NCBI GenBank assembly: GCA_963812795.1
Contig: CAWEWG010000007.1
Coordinates: forward strand, 186,001-250,000
From: Hyphomicrobium_A sp963812795
Lineage (GTDB): Bacteria; Pseudomonadota; Alphaproteobacteria; Rhizobiales; Hyphomicrobiaceae
DNA length: 64,000 bases
Direction of reading: 5' to 3'
The notes below the pieces were generated by a model, which saw only the letters and a program-made list of their open reading frames with translations, did no database searches and was not told where the DNA came from. Both the position numbers and the translations under genes were made by a program. Shown here piece after piece: positions 8,626-22,614 of this stretch. Positions within the stretch are counted from its first letter, which is position 1; each line of letters opens with the position of its first letter.

Positions 8626-9627
8626 ATGCAAGAGACGCACTACGACGTTGTCGGGATCGGCAATGCAATTGTCGACATTTTCGGACGCTGCGAGGACGGC
8701 TTCCTGACGAAGCATGACCTCGCCAAGGGTTTCATGCGCCTTATCGATGCGCAGGAGGCCGACCGTCTGTATGGCCTCATGGGCCCGGCGATGGAGCGTT
8801 CGGGCGGTTCCGCAGCCAACACGATCGCCGGGCTGACCTCATTCGGCGGCAAGGGGGCCTTCATCGGCCGCGTAGCCGACGATCAGTTCGGCAAGGTGTT
8901 CTGGCACGACATCCGCGCCTCGGGTGTCGCCTTTGAGACGGCTCCGGCGACGGGCGGCCTGCCGACGGCGGTATGCTTGATCTTGGTGACGCCGGACGGC
9001 GAGCGCACCATGAACACGTTCCTCGGCGCCAGCACCGAGCTCGGTCCCAACGAGGTGGACGCCGCCACGATCGCCGCCGCGAAGGTCACCTATCTCGAAG
9101 GCTACCTGTTCGACAAGCCGGAGGCGAAGGAGGCGTTTCACGTCGCCGCCGCCATAGCCGCGAAGGCAGGTCGCAAGACGGCGCTGTCGCTGTCGGACGC
9201 GTTCTGCGTCGATCGCCATCGCACCGACTTCCGCCAGCTGGTGAAGAGCGAGGTCGACATTCTGTTCGCCAACGAAAAGGAGATCACCGCCCTCTACGAG
9301 GTGAACTCCTTCGACGAGGCCGTGGCGGCAGTGCGCGGCGAATGCGAGATCGCCGTGCTGACGCGCTCCGAATCCGGCTCGCTCATCGTCACCGCCAAGG
9401 AAACGGTGCAGGTACGTCCGGCGCATGTCGACAAGGTCGTCGACGCTACCGGCGCCGGCGATCTCTATGCGGCGGGATTTCTCTATGGCTATACGCGCAA
9501 TCTGAAGCTTGCCGATTGCGGGCGCCTTGGCAGTCTCGCCGCCGCCGAAGTGATCAGCCACATCGGCGCGCGTCCCGAGAAAGCGCTGCTCGGCATCGCC
9601 CAGGAAGAGGGCCTTGTGGCCCGCTGA
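8626..9627 (+). CDS. Adenosine kinase-like PfkB-family carbohydrate kinase
   Basis: A 333-residue ribokinase/PfkB-family kinase, closest in pattern to the alphaproteobacterial 'adenosine kinase' group. Start MQETHYDVVGIGNAIVDIF was chosen because an in-frame ATG further upstream would add an unrelated Cys/Arg-rich stretch. Seen: GGSAANTIAGLTSFGGKGAF near residue 60 (PfkB signature 1), and VDATGAGDLYAAGFLYGYT near residue 270 (signature 2, with the catalytic Asp in GAGD). The likely reaction is ATP-dependent phosphorylation of a nucleoside or sugar; the exact substrate cannot be told from sequence. Confidence 0.85.
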   Translation: MQETHYDVVGIGNAIVDIFGRCEDGFLTKHDLAKGFMRLIDAQEADRLYGLMGPAMERSGGSAANTIAGLTSFGGKGAFIGRVADDQFGKVFWHDIRASGVAFETAPATGGLPTAVCLILVTPDGERTMNTFLGASTELGPNEVDAATIAAAKVTYLEGYLFDKPEAKEAFHVAAAIAAKAGRKTALSLSDAFCVDRHRTDFRQLVKSEVDILFANEKEITALYEVNSFDEAVAAVRGECEIAVLTRSESGSLIVTAKETVQVRPAHVDKVVDATGAGDLYAAGFLYGYTRNLKLADCGRLGSLAAAEVISHIGARPEKALLGIAQEEGLVAR

Positions 9628-9826
9628 CGATTGGGCGTCATTGGCATGCGCGCGGAGCGAACTGCAGCGTGCGGATACAATTTGGCGAGTGCAATTGAGA
9701 CACAATCACCGCCGATTGCACCAACTCGCTGCTACAATACATTTATTCTCCCTGGCAACGCTCTGACGCACAAACATAATCCCCATACCGATTCGAGCCG
9801 ATCTCGAGGTCATGGGGACCGACTAC

Positions 9827-10393
9827 ATGCAGACCACCACCGCGCGTTACGGGCGTCCGAAGGGAACTGGCGTAGATGACAGCCGGCAGCTGGAGAGCCT
9901 TGCGGCGCTTCTTGCCGCGAACCCGGCGCTAAGGCCCACCACCGCAATCCGCGCGCTCGGCGTCGATGATCCATCCGTCATCCGCCGGCTGCGCGACAAG
10001 TTCCGCTTGGACCAGGCGCGGCTCATGGCCGATGCCCGCCGCAGCGTCCGCTCCAACGGCCGCGCGCTAGCGCGCCCCGGCCCCCTGCAACCGAACTCGC
10101 GCCGCCCGCTCGCAAGCGTGCGCACCCTTTTCCCGGCTCCGCTGAATGCGGTGACGCCGGAACCAGCTATCGCCGCCACCGCTCCTGCCTTGCCTCAGCC
10201 GACGCTGTTGGCAGTCTGCTATGACTTCGGGCTCTGGGCGGTCGGCACGGCGATGGAGCAGCAAATGGTGCTCGCCAAGCACTGGCTGCAACTACCTGCG
10301 ATCGAGATCGCCATGCGAGGGCAGCTTGCCGTCGGCGCTTTCGTCGTCGCGGCTTCGACGCCGCGAAAACCGATAAAGCCGCGCATCCACTGA
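9827..10393 (+). CDS. Hypothetical protein
   Basis: I do not recognise this 188-residue protein. The N-terminal half (ARYGRPKGTG, then LAALLAANPALRPTTAIRAL, DDPSVIRRLRDKFRL) looks like a small helical, possibly DNA- or protein-binding module. A Pro/Ala-rich linker follows, then a hydrophobic helical end (WAVGTAMEQQMVLAKHWLQL). The ATG used has a GGGGA ribosome-binding sequence about nine bases upstream; an ATG 15 bases earlier is possible. It ends shortly before a strong terminator, so it is a single-gene unit or the last of a plus-strand run. Confidence 0.6.
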   Translation: MQTTTARYGRPKGTGVDDSRQLESLAALLAANPALRPTTAIRALGVDDPSVIRRLRDKFRLDQARLMADARRSVRSNGRALARPGPLQPNSRRPLASVRTLFPAPLNAVTPEPAIAATAPALPQPTLLAVCYDFGLWAVGTAMEQQMVLAKHWLQLPAIEIAMRGQLAVGAFVVAASTPRKPIKPRIH

Positions 10394-10445
10394 GCGCGGC
10401 ACTCCCGGCACACCCATTACCTAGAGCTAGAGCGTGTTACTTGTT

Positions 10446-10472
10446 GGCCGCCTCCCCAGGCGGCCTTTTTTT
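10446..10472 (+). terminator. Rho-independent terminator after the hypothetical gene
   Basis: Perfect 8-base-pair stem GGCCGCCT / AGGCGGCC with a CCCC loop, followed by seven T. It lies 53 bases after the plus-strand stop codon and just before the 3' end of the convergent coaA. Confidence 0.9.
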
Positions 10473-10490
10473 GTCTGCGCGCGGTGCTTC

Positions 10491-11444
10491 CTACAGCTTA
10501 CGCAGCGCGACAGTTTCCACGTGGTGGTCCGCAGCTTTGCGCAGGATGAGGCGCGCGCGCTGGCGCGTCGGCAGGATGTTCTCTTCGAGGTTCTTCAGGT
10601 TGATGCTGCGCCAGATATCCACCGCCCGTGACAGAGCTGCATCCGGCGTCAGGCTGGCGAACTGGTGGAAGTATGCCGCCGGGTCGCGGAAGGCCGTCAT
10701 GCGCAGGCGCATGAAGCGCGTCACGTACCAGTCCTGGATCACCTCCGGATCGGCATCGAGGTAGATCGAGAAATCGAAGAAATCCGACACGAACGGAATG
10801 GCTTCGCCATCGCGCGGCATGCGCGCCGGCTGCAGCACGTTGAGCCCTTCGACGATGAGAATGTCGGGGCTCTCGATCACCGCCTTCTGGTCGGGAAGGA
10901 TGTCGTAGTGGAAGTGCGAATAGACCGGCGCCTCGACGCGCTTCACGCCCGACTTCACGCTGGCGAGGAAGTTCAGCAGCCGCGCCGTGTCGAAGCTCTC
11001 CGGGAAGCCCTTGCGATCCATGATCTGCCGCCGCTCGAGCTCGGCATTCGGCCACAGGAACCCGTCGGTAGTGATCTGGTCGACGCGTGGATGATCCGGC
11101 CAACGCGCCAACAGGGCCTTGAGAACGCGCGCCGTGGTGCTCTTGCCGACAGCCACCGAGCCGCCGACACCGATGATGAAGGGCACCTTGCTGTCGGAGC
11201 GGCCGAGAAACTTCGACGACACCGAATGCAGTTGCTGCGCCGCTGCCACGTAGAGATTGAGGAGACGCGACATCGGCAGGTAGATCTGCTCGACCTCCTC
11301 GACCGACAACTCCTCGATGAGACCGGAAAGTTGCTCGAGCTCGCTCTCCTTGAGGGTCATCGGCGTATCGGCGCGCAGACGCGCCCACTCATCGCGATTG
11401 AATACGCGATAGGGCGAGAACTGCAGATTGCTGGGATAGGACAT
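10491..11444 (-). CDS. coaA: Pantothenate kinase, type I
   Basis: A 317-residue PanK-I enzyme phosphorylating pantothenate with ATP, the first step of coenzyme A synthesis. The P-loop is GVGGSVAVGKST near residue 105. Other CoaA markers are SPYRVFNRDEWARLR at the N-terminus, TTDGFLWPNAELE, MDRKGFPESFD, EGLNVLQ, VSDFFDFSIYLDA and a C-terminal INLKNLEENILPTR. It follows hisE on the same strand, a pairing common in Rhizobiales. CoaE, the last CoA-pathway enzyme, is also in this window. Confidence 0.96.
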   Translation of the reverse strand: MSYPSNLQFSPYRVFNRDEWARLRADTPMTLKESELEQLSGLIEELSVEEVEQIYLPMSRLLNLYVAAAQQLHSVSSKFLGRSDSKVPFIIGVGGSVAVGKSTTARVLKALLARWPDHPRVDQITTDGFLWPNAELERRQIMDRKGFPESFDTARLLNFLASVKSGVKRVEAPVYSHFHYDILPDQKAVIESPDILIVEGLNVLQPARMPRDGEAIPFVSDFFDFSIYLDADPEVIQDWYVTRFMRLRMTAFRDPAAYFHQFASLTPDAALSRAVDIWRSINLKNLEENILPTRQRARLILRKAADHHVETVALRKL

Positions 11445-11481
11445 CGCGGTCTACGCCGGCGGCCGAATTGTTGTTGTTATA

Positions 11482-11805
11482 TCAGCGCTTCGGTCGTTCG
11501 GCCTTCTCCTTTAGGCCAGATACGCCGCTGCGCTTGTCGAGCACGGCGAGCACGTCGGCGATGGCGACGCCGCGGCTCTCGAGCAGCACCAGCAGATGAT
11601 AGAGCAGATCGGCGGCTTCCGCCTTCAATGCCTCATCGCTCTCGCCGGCACCGGCGATCACCGTTTCAATCGCTTCCTCGCCGAACTTCTTCGCACAGCG
11701 GACATGGCCGGCATCGAGCAACTGGCGGGTGTACGAGCTGTCGGGCGCCGCCGCGCGGCGGGCGCCGATGGTCGCCGCAAGTTGCACCAGCACGTCGTCG
11801 CTCAT
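11482..11805 (-). CDS. hisE: Phosphoribosyl-ATP pyrophosphatase
   Basis: A 107-residue all-alpha NTP pyrophosphohydrolase (MazG-like fold) of histidine synthesis, hydrolysing PR-ATP to PR-AMP. The metal-binding pattern is visible in KKFGEEAIETVIAG (ExxE) and KAEAADLLYHLLVLL (ExxD). SYTRQLLDAGHVRCAKKFGE is the usual N-terminal signature. Other his genes are not in the window. Downstream comes coaA with a short gap, so the two may be co-transcribed. Confidence 0.93.
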   Translation of the reverse strand: MSDDVLVQLAATIGARRAAAPDSSYTRQLLDAGHVRCAKKFGEEAIETVIAGAGESDEALKAEAADLLYHLLVLLESRGVAIADVLAVLDKRSGVSGLKEKAERPKR

Positions 11806-11890
11806 GGGACGATCCTCAGCAGACGCAGGGGTTTACTGCATCCGGCAGATGCAGCAAGCGGGCCCTTGCGTCAAGCGCGCGCGGGGCGGC

Positions 11891-12763
11891 CTAGCCGCCT
11901 ACGATGCGCTTCCGGATGTAGTCGAGCTGGTCGAAGTTGCCGAACCTGATGACCACGTTGCCGCTCTCGCCCGACCCGCGCTTGATCTCGACCTTCAGGC
12001 CGAGGAGGTCGTTAAACTCCTTTTCGAAGGCCTTGGTGTCGGGATCCTTGTCGCGCGGCGTGCGCGCAACGGAGCCGCCGCCGGCGACTTCACCACCCTG
12101 CACCAACGCCTCGACCTCGCGCACATTGAGGCCGTCTGTGACGATACGCTGGGCAATCCCCTCGGCGTCCTCGCGACCGATGAGAGCGCGGGCGTGACCC
12201 GCCGTGAGCCGCCCGTCCTGCACCATGGTCTGCACGCCGTCGGGCAGCTTCAGCAGGCGCAGCGTGTTGGCGACGTGACTGCGGCTCTTGCCGATGATCT
12301 CGGAGAGCTGCTCCTGGCTGTAGTCGAAGCGCTCGATCAGCTCGCGATACCCGGCGGCCTCCTCGATGGCGTTGAGGTCGGCGCGCTGCACGTTCTCGAT
12401 GATGGCGAGCTCGAGAACCTCTTTGTCGGTGAGGTCGCGGGCAATGACCGGAACCGTATGCAGACCCGCCTTCTGCGCGGCACGCCAGCGCCGCTCGCCG
12501 GCGACGATCTCGTATCCGTTCTCCGCCGGGCGCACGATGATCGGCTGCACCAGGCCCTTGGAGCGGATCGACTCGGTGAGCTCGGCCAGCTCGTCCTCAC
12601 GGAATTCCTTGCGCGGATTGAGCCGGCTCGGGCGAATGTCCGCCGTCGGCACCAGGCGCTGCTCGCCCTCCGGCGGAAGCTGCGGCCGCCCGCCCGGCAT
12701 CGGCTCGCCGATCAGCGAGGCAAGTCCGCGGCCGAGACGGCTCTTCTGCAGGGGTGCGTTCAT
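11891..12763 (-). CDS. parB: Chromosome-partitioning protein ParB
   Basis: A 290-residue CTP-dependent DNA-clamp protein that loads at parS. The order is: N-terminal RLGRGLASLIGE (ParA-stimulating peptide), LVPTADIRPSRLNPRKEF (box I), then the CTP-binding GERRWRAAQKAGL with VIARDLTDKEVLELAIIENV, a helix-turn-helix (YSQEQLSEIIGKSRSHVANT), a linker and a C-terminal dimerisation domain ending NVVIRFGNFDQLDYIRKRI. The start is the ATG giving MNAPLQKSRLGRG; a longer upstream open frame is the out-of-frame end of parA. Four parS-like sites are in the neighbouring genes. Confidence 0.97.
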   Translation of the reverse strand: MNAPLQKSRLGRGLASLIGEPMPGGRPQLPPEGEQRLVPTADIRPSRLNPRKEFREDELAELTESIRSKGLVQPIIVRPAENGYEIVAGERRWRAAQKAGLHTVPVIARDLTDKEVLELAIIENVQRADLNAIEEAAGYRELIERFDYSQEQLSEIIGKSRSHVANTLRLLKLPDGVQTMVQDGRLTAGHARALIGREDAEGIAQRIVTDGLNVREVEALVQGGEVAGGGSVARTPRDKDPDTKAFEKEFNDLLGLKVEIKRGSGESGNVVIRFGNFDQLDYIRKRIVGG

Positions 12764-12795
12764 GGGTCCTCTGAGGGTGCTCGTGGTCGTTCTTG

Positions 12796-13605
12796 TCAGG
12801 CGGCCTGGTTGCGGCGCTCGCGCTCGATGATCTCGGTGGCGAGTTTGATGTAGGCCTGGCTGCCGGCGCAGTCGAAATCGTAGAGCAGGATCGGCTTGCC
12901 GTGCGAGGGCGCCTCGGCGACGCGCGTGTTGCGCGGGATAATGGTCTCGTAGACCTTCGGCCCGAAGAAGGCGCGCACCTCCTGTGCCACCTCCTTCGAC
13001 AGCGAAAGCCGGGCGTCGTGCATGGTGAGCACCACGCCCTGGATCTCCAGGCTCGGGTTGAGCGTGGCGCGGATCTGGTCGATCGACGCCTTCAGCTGCG
13101 AGATGCCTTCCAGCGCGAAGAACTCGCACTGCACCGGCACCAGCACGGCATTTGCGGCCGACAGCGCGTTGAGCGTCAGCAGGTTCAGCGACGGCGGGCA
13201 GTCGATGAGGATGTAGCTGAAGGCCTGGTCGGCCGGCAGCGAGCGCTGGCGCGCGGCCAAGGCCGAGACCGCATCACGCAGCCGATAGGGGCGATTGGTA
13301 TCGGTCAACACCGCGTCGATGCCGACGAGGTCGTTGTTGGCGGGTACGACATAGAGGCCGGGAACGGCCGTCGGCAGCGCGCATTCGAGCAGCCCGGCGC
13401 CGCCGGTCAGCACGTCGTAGGTCGTCTTCGGACGCCCTTCGATGGCGATGCCGAGGCCCGTCGAGGCGTTACCCTGCGGGTCGAGATCGAGCACCAGCAC
13501 GCGCTCGCCGATCGAGGCCAGCGCCGTGCCGAGATTGATGGCCGTTGTGGTCTTGCCGACGCCGCCCTTTTGGTTGGCGATCGCCAGTGTTCTCGTCGCG
13601 CTCAT
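12796..13605 (-). CDS. parA: Chromosome-partitioning ATPase ParA
   Basis: A 269-residue deviant-Walker ATPase driving segregation of ParB-parS complexes. The deviant Walker A is KGGVGKTT at residues 13-20. DLDPQGNASTGLG is Walker A', and YILIDCPPSLNLLTLNAL carries Walker B. The start is the ATG overlapping the rsmG stop (ATGA, four-base overlap), giving MSATRTLAIANQKGG. The adjoining upstream open extension is rsmG read out of frame. The gene is transcribed with parB, with a gap of about 30 bases. Confidence 0.97.
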   Translation of the reverse strand: MSATRTLAIANQKGGVGKTTTAINLGTALASIGERVLVLDLDPQGNASTGLGIAIEGRPKTTYDVLTGGAGLLECALPTAVPGLYVVPANNDLVGIDAVLTDTNRPYRLRDAVSALAARQRSLPADQAFSYILIDCPPSLNLLTLNALSAANAVLVPVQCEFFALEGISQLKASIDQIRATLNPSLEIQGVVLTMHDARLSLSKEVAQEVRAFFGPKVYETIIPRNTRVAEAPSHGKPILLYDFDCAGSQAYIKLATEIIERERRNQAA

Positions 13606-14275
13606 CGCGATGGACCCTCCGTCTTCGCTTGCAACGCGCGGATTACGACGATTCGACCGCTGGAGTCCGTCAGGCTGGGGTGCAGCTCGCTGGCGAACTC
13701 CCACCGCTCCTTTGCCGCGTCGACTTCCGTTTCGGCTTCGCGGCCCTTGAGGAACAGCCCGGTGGTGTGGGCTGTGAAGGCCGGGGCCGCCAGCTCGAGA
13801 AGACGCGGCAAGGGCGCCAACGCGCGTGCGGTGATCACGTCGGCAGGGTCAAGCTTAGATTGAGTCGCGACTTTTTCGATTCTCTCGGGGCGGATGTCCA
13901 CAGCTGCTCCGGTGCGCCGGGCGACCTCGCCGAGGAAGGCGGCCTTGCGCGTATCGCTTTCGACGAGCGTGACCTTAGCCCCGTCGCGGCCGGCGAGCAT
14001 AATTGCGAGGACCATCCCGGGGAAACCGGCGCCGGAGCCGAGATCGATCCAGCGCTTGGCATCGGGCGCGGCGATCGCCAGGAGCTGCGCTGAATCGGCG
14101 AAGTGCCGCGACCAGATGCTGTCCAGCGTGCTCGGGGCGACGAGATTGATCGTCTTCTGCCACTGCCGCAGCAGGGCCTCGTAAGCCAATAGTTTATCAA
14201 TCGTTTCACGTGAAACGTCGAAACGGCGGGCGAAGTCGTCCGCGTCCTTGATGGAAGCGAGGACGGCGCCGGCCA

Positions 14276-14276
<1 letters not shown>
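13602..14276 (-). CDS. rsmG: 16S rRNA (guanine-527-N7)-methyltransferase RsmG
   Basis: A 224-residue SAM-dependent methyltransferase (GidB) acting on G527 of 16S rRNA. The SAM-binding motif is IDLGSGAGFPGMVLAI near residue 80, followed by VTLVESDTRKAAFL. The N-terminal FDVSRETIDKLLAYEALLR is characteristic, and its DVSRET codons themselves form a perfect parS palindrome. The start used, MAGAVLASIKDAD, overlaps the mnmG stop by one base, and its stop overlaps the parA start. The longer open frame seen upstream is a frameshifted piece of mnmG. Confidence 0.95.
14203..14216. promoter_or_regulatory. parS: parS site (perfect palindrome) inside rsmG
   Basis: GTTTCACGTGAAAC, a 14-base perfect palindrome, matching the alphaproteobacterial parS consensus TGTTTCACGTGAAACA at all 14 core bases; only the outermost bases differ (C and G). 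It falls in the codons for DVSRET of rsmG. ParB from the neighbouring gene is the expected ligand. Confidence 0.9.
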
Positions 14277-16150
<1,874 letters not shown>

Positions 16151-16231
16151 ACAGGGGAAATCCGGTTTCCGGCCGGACCCTAACTGCACCGGCCGCCGGA
16201 ATCAAAGGGCACGCGGGATGGTTAACAGGGC

Positions 16232-16245
16232 GTTTCACGTGAAAC
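16232..16245. promoter_or_regulatory. parS: parS site between mnmE and mnmG
   Basis: GTTTCACGTGAAAC with A following, so 15 of 16 bases of TGTTTCACGTGAAACA match. It is the best of the four sites and the only one outside a coding region, in the 103-base mnmE-mnmG gap. Confidence 0.92.
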
Positions 16246-16253
16246 AGCGCGGG

Positions 16254-17583
16254 CTACTTGCCGATGCAGAAGCGGGCGAAGATCTCGCCCAGCACGTCTT
16301 CGACATCGACACGGCCGGTGATGCGGCCCAGGGCGCTGGCGGCGAGGCGCAGGTCTTCGGCGCGGAGCTCATTTTCCCCCGCCGGCAGGTGCATGAACTC
16401 TTGAAGTGAGTGCATGCACCTTATGAGCTGGTGCCTGTACCGTTCGCGCGTGATCACCGGGGATGACAAGTCCCCCAAGCGCGTGCTGGCGATGTCGGCC
16501 AGGCGGCGCGTGAGCTCGGGCAGGCCCGCCCCGGTCTTGGCCGAGACGCCCGAACGTTTCACGTGAAGTCGCGCCGGGGATATCTATTTTGGTGCCCACG
16601 GACAGAAAATACTTATCCCCGCGGCCCGAAACCTCGGGCGGCGGCGCCACCGCCACCACCGAGGCATCGTTCAACCACAGCACCAGTCGGCGTCGCGCGC
16701 ATGCGCCAGCGTGCGGCGGATGCCCTCTTGCTCGACGGCGCCCTGCGCCTCGCGGATACCGGCCGTGTCGGTGACGATCGACCGGCAGACCCTCAAGATC
16801 GAGCCGCACCTCGATGACGTCGCGCGTCGTTCCCGCCTCCTCGGAGACGATGGCGGCGTCACGCCGGGCGAGCGCATTCAACAGGCTCGACTTGCCGGCA
16901 TTCGGCGGCCCGGCGAGCACGACCCGAAAGCCGTCACGCAGGATCTCGCCGCGGTTGCCGTCGTCGAGATGCGCGCCGATGGCCGCCTGCAACTCGGCGA
17001 CGATGCCCTGCGCGACCTCGATGGCGTTGCTCGCCACGTCACCTTCATCGCTGAAGTCGATGGCTGCCTCGACCAGCGCGCTGGCGCGGATGAGATCGGC
17101 CCGCCAGCCCTCGTAGAGCTCCGACAGCGCCCCGCGCATCTGCCCCAACGCTTGGCGTCGCTGCGCTTCGGTCTCGGCGTCGACGAGATCGGCGAGACCT
17201 TCGACCTGGGCGAGGTCGAGCTTGCCGTTGGCAAAGGCGCGGCGGGCGAACTCGCCCGGCTCGGCGAGGCGGCAACCAGGTTGGCGGCCGAGCACAGCGA
17301 GCATGGCTTTGACGATGGCCGCGCCGCCATGCACGTGGAATTCGGCCATGTCTTCGCCGGTCTCGGTGCGCGGCGCCCCGAACCAGATGACAAGCCCGTC
17401 GTCGATCGTCTCTCCGGTTTGCGGATCGCGGATGCGGCGCAAGGCGGCGAAGCGCTTCTTTGCCCGCGGCGGCGCCAGCGCGTCGACCAGGTCGCCGGCC
17501 GCCGGCCCCGATACGCGGATGACGGCAATGCCGGCCCGACCCGGCGCCGTCGATAAAGCAAAGATGGTAGGGAAAGCATTCAT
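16254..17583 (-). CDS. mnmE: tRNA modification GTPase MnmE (frameshifted in this sequence)
   Basis: GTPase partner of MnmG (TrmE). The intact N-terminal part MNAFPTIFALSTAPGRAGIA holds the formyl-THF-binding domain. The G1 P-loop is GPPNAGKS at residues 225-232, followed by EEAGTTRDVIEV (G2). G3 (DTAG) appears only after a shift: single-base insertion near 16780 (GLPV/VTDTAGIREA), deletion near 16684 (DAD/LVLWLND), insertion near 16554 (ETFG/VSAKTG). Corrected length is 442 residues. The end FARFCIGK is the MnmE CIGK motif with its essential Cys, which argues that the gene is functional and the shifts are errors. Confidence 0.87.
16556..16569. promoter_or_regulatory. parS: Degenerate parS-like site inside mnmE
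   Basis: GTTTCACGTGAAGT matches the 14-base core at 12 positions (the last two mismatch). It encodes TSRET of MnmE. An adjoining single-base frameshift in the same codons warrants caution about the exact bases. Confidence 0.45.
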
Positions 17584-17663
17584 GCGTCTCGACTAGCCCT
17601 CGCGGCGTTAAGGCTCCATGTTAGCGCCGCGCCCCCAAGCGGCCCCGAGAAAGCCAGGCATCG

Positions 17664-19694
<2,031 letters not shown>

Positions 19695-19827
19695 CCGCGG
19701 CGCGGGTTCGTTGGCAGACGTTGCGAACGCTATTCACGCTCATGCGTTGAAGTGTCGGGCCATCGTCCCAAGTAACCATCTCTGAGTTGCCCCGTTAACG
19801 TTGACGCTTCGATTCGGAGACCACTGG

Positions 19828-20802
19828 ATGCCAGCACTGCGCGACGTCGTCCGTTACGGCTACGCACCCTTCATGATGCTCGGGTTGACGGGCGTCGCCT
19901 ACTGGATCGTGGCCGAGCTGGCGATCGCGCAAAACAATCCCTGGGCCTACCTCTGGCTCGCGCCGCTGCTCGCCTTGGCGTACGCAAGCGCCTTCGCTGC
20001 CGAGCGCACCGCGCCGTTTTTCGACGAATGGAACGATCACGACGCGCACGGCGATACGCCGACCAACGTCCTGCACATCCTCATCTACGAGATGCAGAGC
20101 ATCAACGGCGTGCTGTTCATCCCGCTCATCGTCTGGCTGTTTCCGGTCCACGGAATCTGGCCGACCGATTGGCCGCTGTGGGCGCAGTTGATCGTCGCCT
20201 TCGTCATCTCCGACTTCACCTTCATGATGATGCATTACCTCAGCCACAAGTATGCGCCGCTGTGGCGGTTGCATGCGGTGCATCACGGCGTCGGTCGCCT
20301 GTACGGCATGAATGGCGTGATGCGCCATCCGCTGCACCAGGTCATCGACATGATCATCGGCAGCGCGCCGCTGGTGCTCATGGGCATGCCGATCCCCGTC
20401 GCGGTGCTGCTCGGCTTCCTCATCTCGGTGACGCTGATCGTGCAGCATTCGAACGTCGATGCGCGCCTCGGACCACTGCAGGGGCATTTGTCGATCGGAC
20501 GCATCCACCATCTGCATCACGTCAACTGGGGCACCGAGGGCGACTGCAACTTCGGGCTCTTGCTGACCCTGTGGGACAAGCTGCTCGGCACCTACCAGGA
20601 CAAGCCGCCGCGCGAGATCTCGGCGAAGGACATGGGCGTCGACGAGCTGCCGAACTTCCCCAAGAGCTACGTCGAGCAGTTCCTGCTGCCGCTCCACTAC
20701 AAGCCCGGCGCCGGCGAGCCCGAGCGCTATCGCAAGCCGGTGGCCGCTGCGCCGGAGACGCCGGCGCAAGAGGCCCGCCGCATCGTCGACGCCGCGGAGT
20801 AG
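19828..20802 (+). CDS. Sterol desaturase / fatty acid hydroxylase family protein
   Basis: A 324-residue integral membrane di-iron oxygenase-type protein. Four or five hydrophobic segments are visible (FMMLGLTGVAYWIVAELAIA, LIVAFVISDFTFMMMHYL and others). The three histidine boxes are present: HYLSH, LHAVHH and HHLHH, with an additional RHPLHQ. Substrate (sterol, hopanoid or fatty acid) cannot be told. I used the ATG over an upstream in-frame TTG that would add nine residues. It is followed by a hairpin-rich gap and the convergent rho gene. Confidence 0.88.
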   Translation: MPALRDVVRYGYAPFMMLGLTGVAYWIVAELAIAQNNPWAYLWLAPLLALAYASAFAAERTAPFFDEWNDHDAHGDTPTNVLHILIYEMQSINGVLFIPLIVWLFPVHGIWPTDWPLWAQLIVAFVISDFTFMMMHYLSHKYAPLWRLHAVHHGVGRLYGMNGVMRHPLHQVIDMIIGSAPLVLMGMPIPVAVLLGFLISVTLIVQHSNVDARLGPLQGHLSIGRIHHLHHVNWGTEGDCNFGLLLTLWDKLLGTYQDKPPREISAKDMGVDELPNFPKSYVEQFLLPLHYKPGAGEPERYRKPVAAAPETPAQEARRIVDAAE

Positions 20803-20888
20803 CGATCACCGCGACCGCGAAGGTTCACCGGAGGCGAGGCACGCGCTCGGTGCGAATCCGTACACAAATTTAACTTTGCTTCCGTTGT

Positions 20889-20977
20889 GAGCGGATCAAA
20901 ATCCGCTCCGAGGCCAAGCTGCTGTACGACACGCCAGCAGCGGAGGTCGGCCATCGAGGGACACGGTGCCGACCTCC
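20889..20977. other. Hairpin-rich intergenic stretch between sterol-desaturase gene and rho
   Basis: Three consecutive inverted repeats: GAGCGGAT-CAAA-ATCCGCTC (8 base pairs, 20889-20908), GCTGCTG...CAGCAGC (7 base pairs, about 20919-20941), and GGAGGTCGGC...GCCGACCTCC (10 base pairs, 20942-20977, 16-base loop). The whole gap runs from 20803 to 21100, and none of these hairpins has a T-run. A structured RNA or repeated element is possible; I recognise no riboswitch family. Confidence 0.45.
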
Positions 20978-21040
20978 CTCTCTGCATGCCGCCCAGACCG
21001 TAAGCTTGCAGCCGTCCGGTCAGCTGGAACTGTCAGCAAT

Positions 21041-21066
21041 AAAAAAGGGCCGCGGTGAAGCGGCCC
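21041..21066 (-). terminator. Rho-independent terminator downstream of rho
   Basis: Stem GGGCCGC / GCGGCCC with a six-base loop, followed on the minus strand by six T and then ATT. It lies 35 bases past the rho stop codon. On the plus strand the stem is followed by only TTT, so it may weakly stop the sterol-desaturase transcript too. Confidence 0.85.
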
Positions 21067-21100
21067 TTTCGTGTTTCGGGATCGCACGGCGCGATTAGCG

Positions 21101-22367
<1,267 letters not shown>

Positions 22368-22614
22368 AAAACGCTCCGGGGGCCACGGCGGTTGAGGCGG
22401 GAAGACTGAGTGCCGGGCAGGAAGTGGATGGGTGGGGTGGGATGGGGATGGTCGAGAGAGACGTGGCCAATGCCACGGGCGGTCTGCCTTGCCCTTTGAT
22501 GCGGGGCATCGGCGACCAACTCATAGGCCTGAGCGGCCCCGAGTCGATGCGGAATTCAACGAACGTATACCAGAAGGAAATGCAAGAGAAAAGCGGGTCT
22601 TGCAAGATTCTGCG

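Noticed and set aside
20835..20860. Cobalamin-riboswitch-like string CGGTGCGAATCCG
   Set aside because: The other core elements (GGGAA before it, GCCACTG after it) are missing and it is not upstream of a B12 gene.
20884..20900. TTGTGAGCGGATCAAAA, resembling the lac operator
   Set aside because: It is explained by the hairpin GAGCGGAT-CAAA-ATCCGCTC; no LacI-type gene is near.
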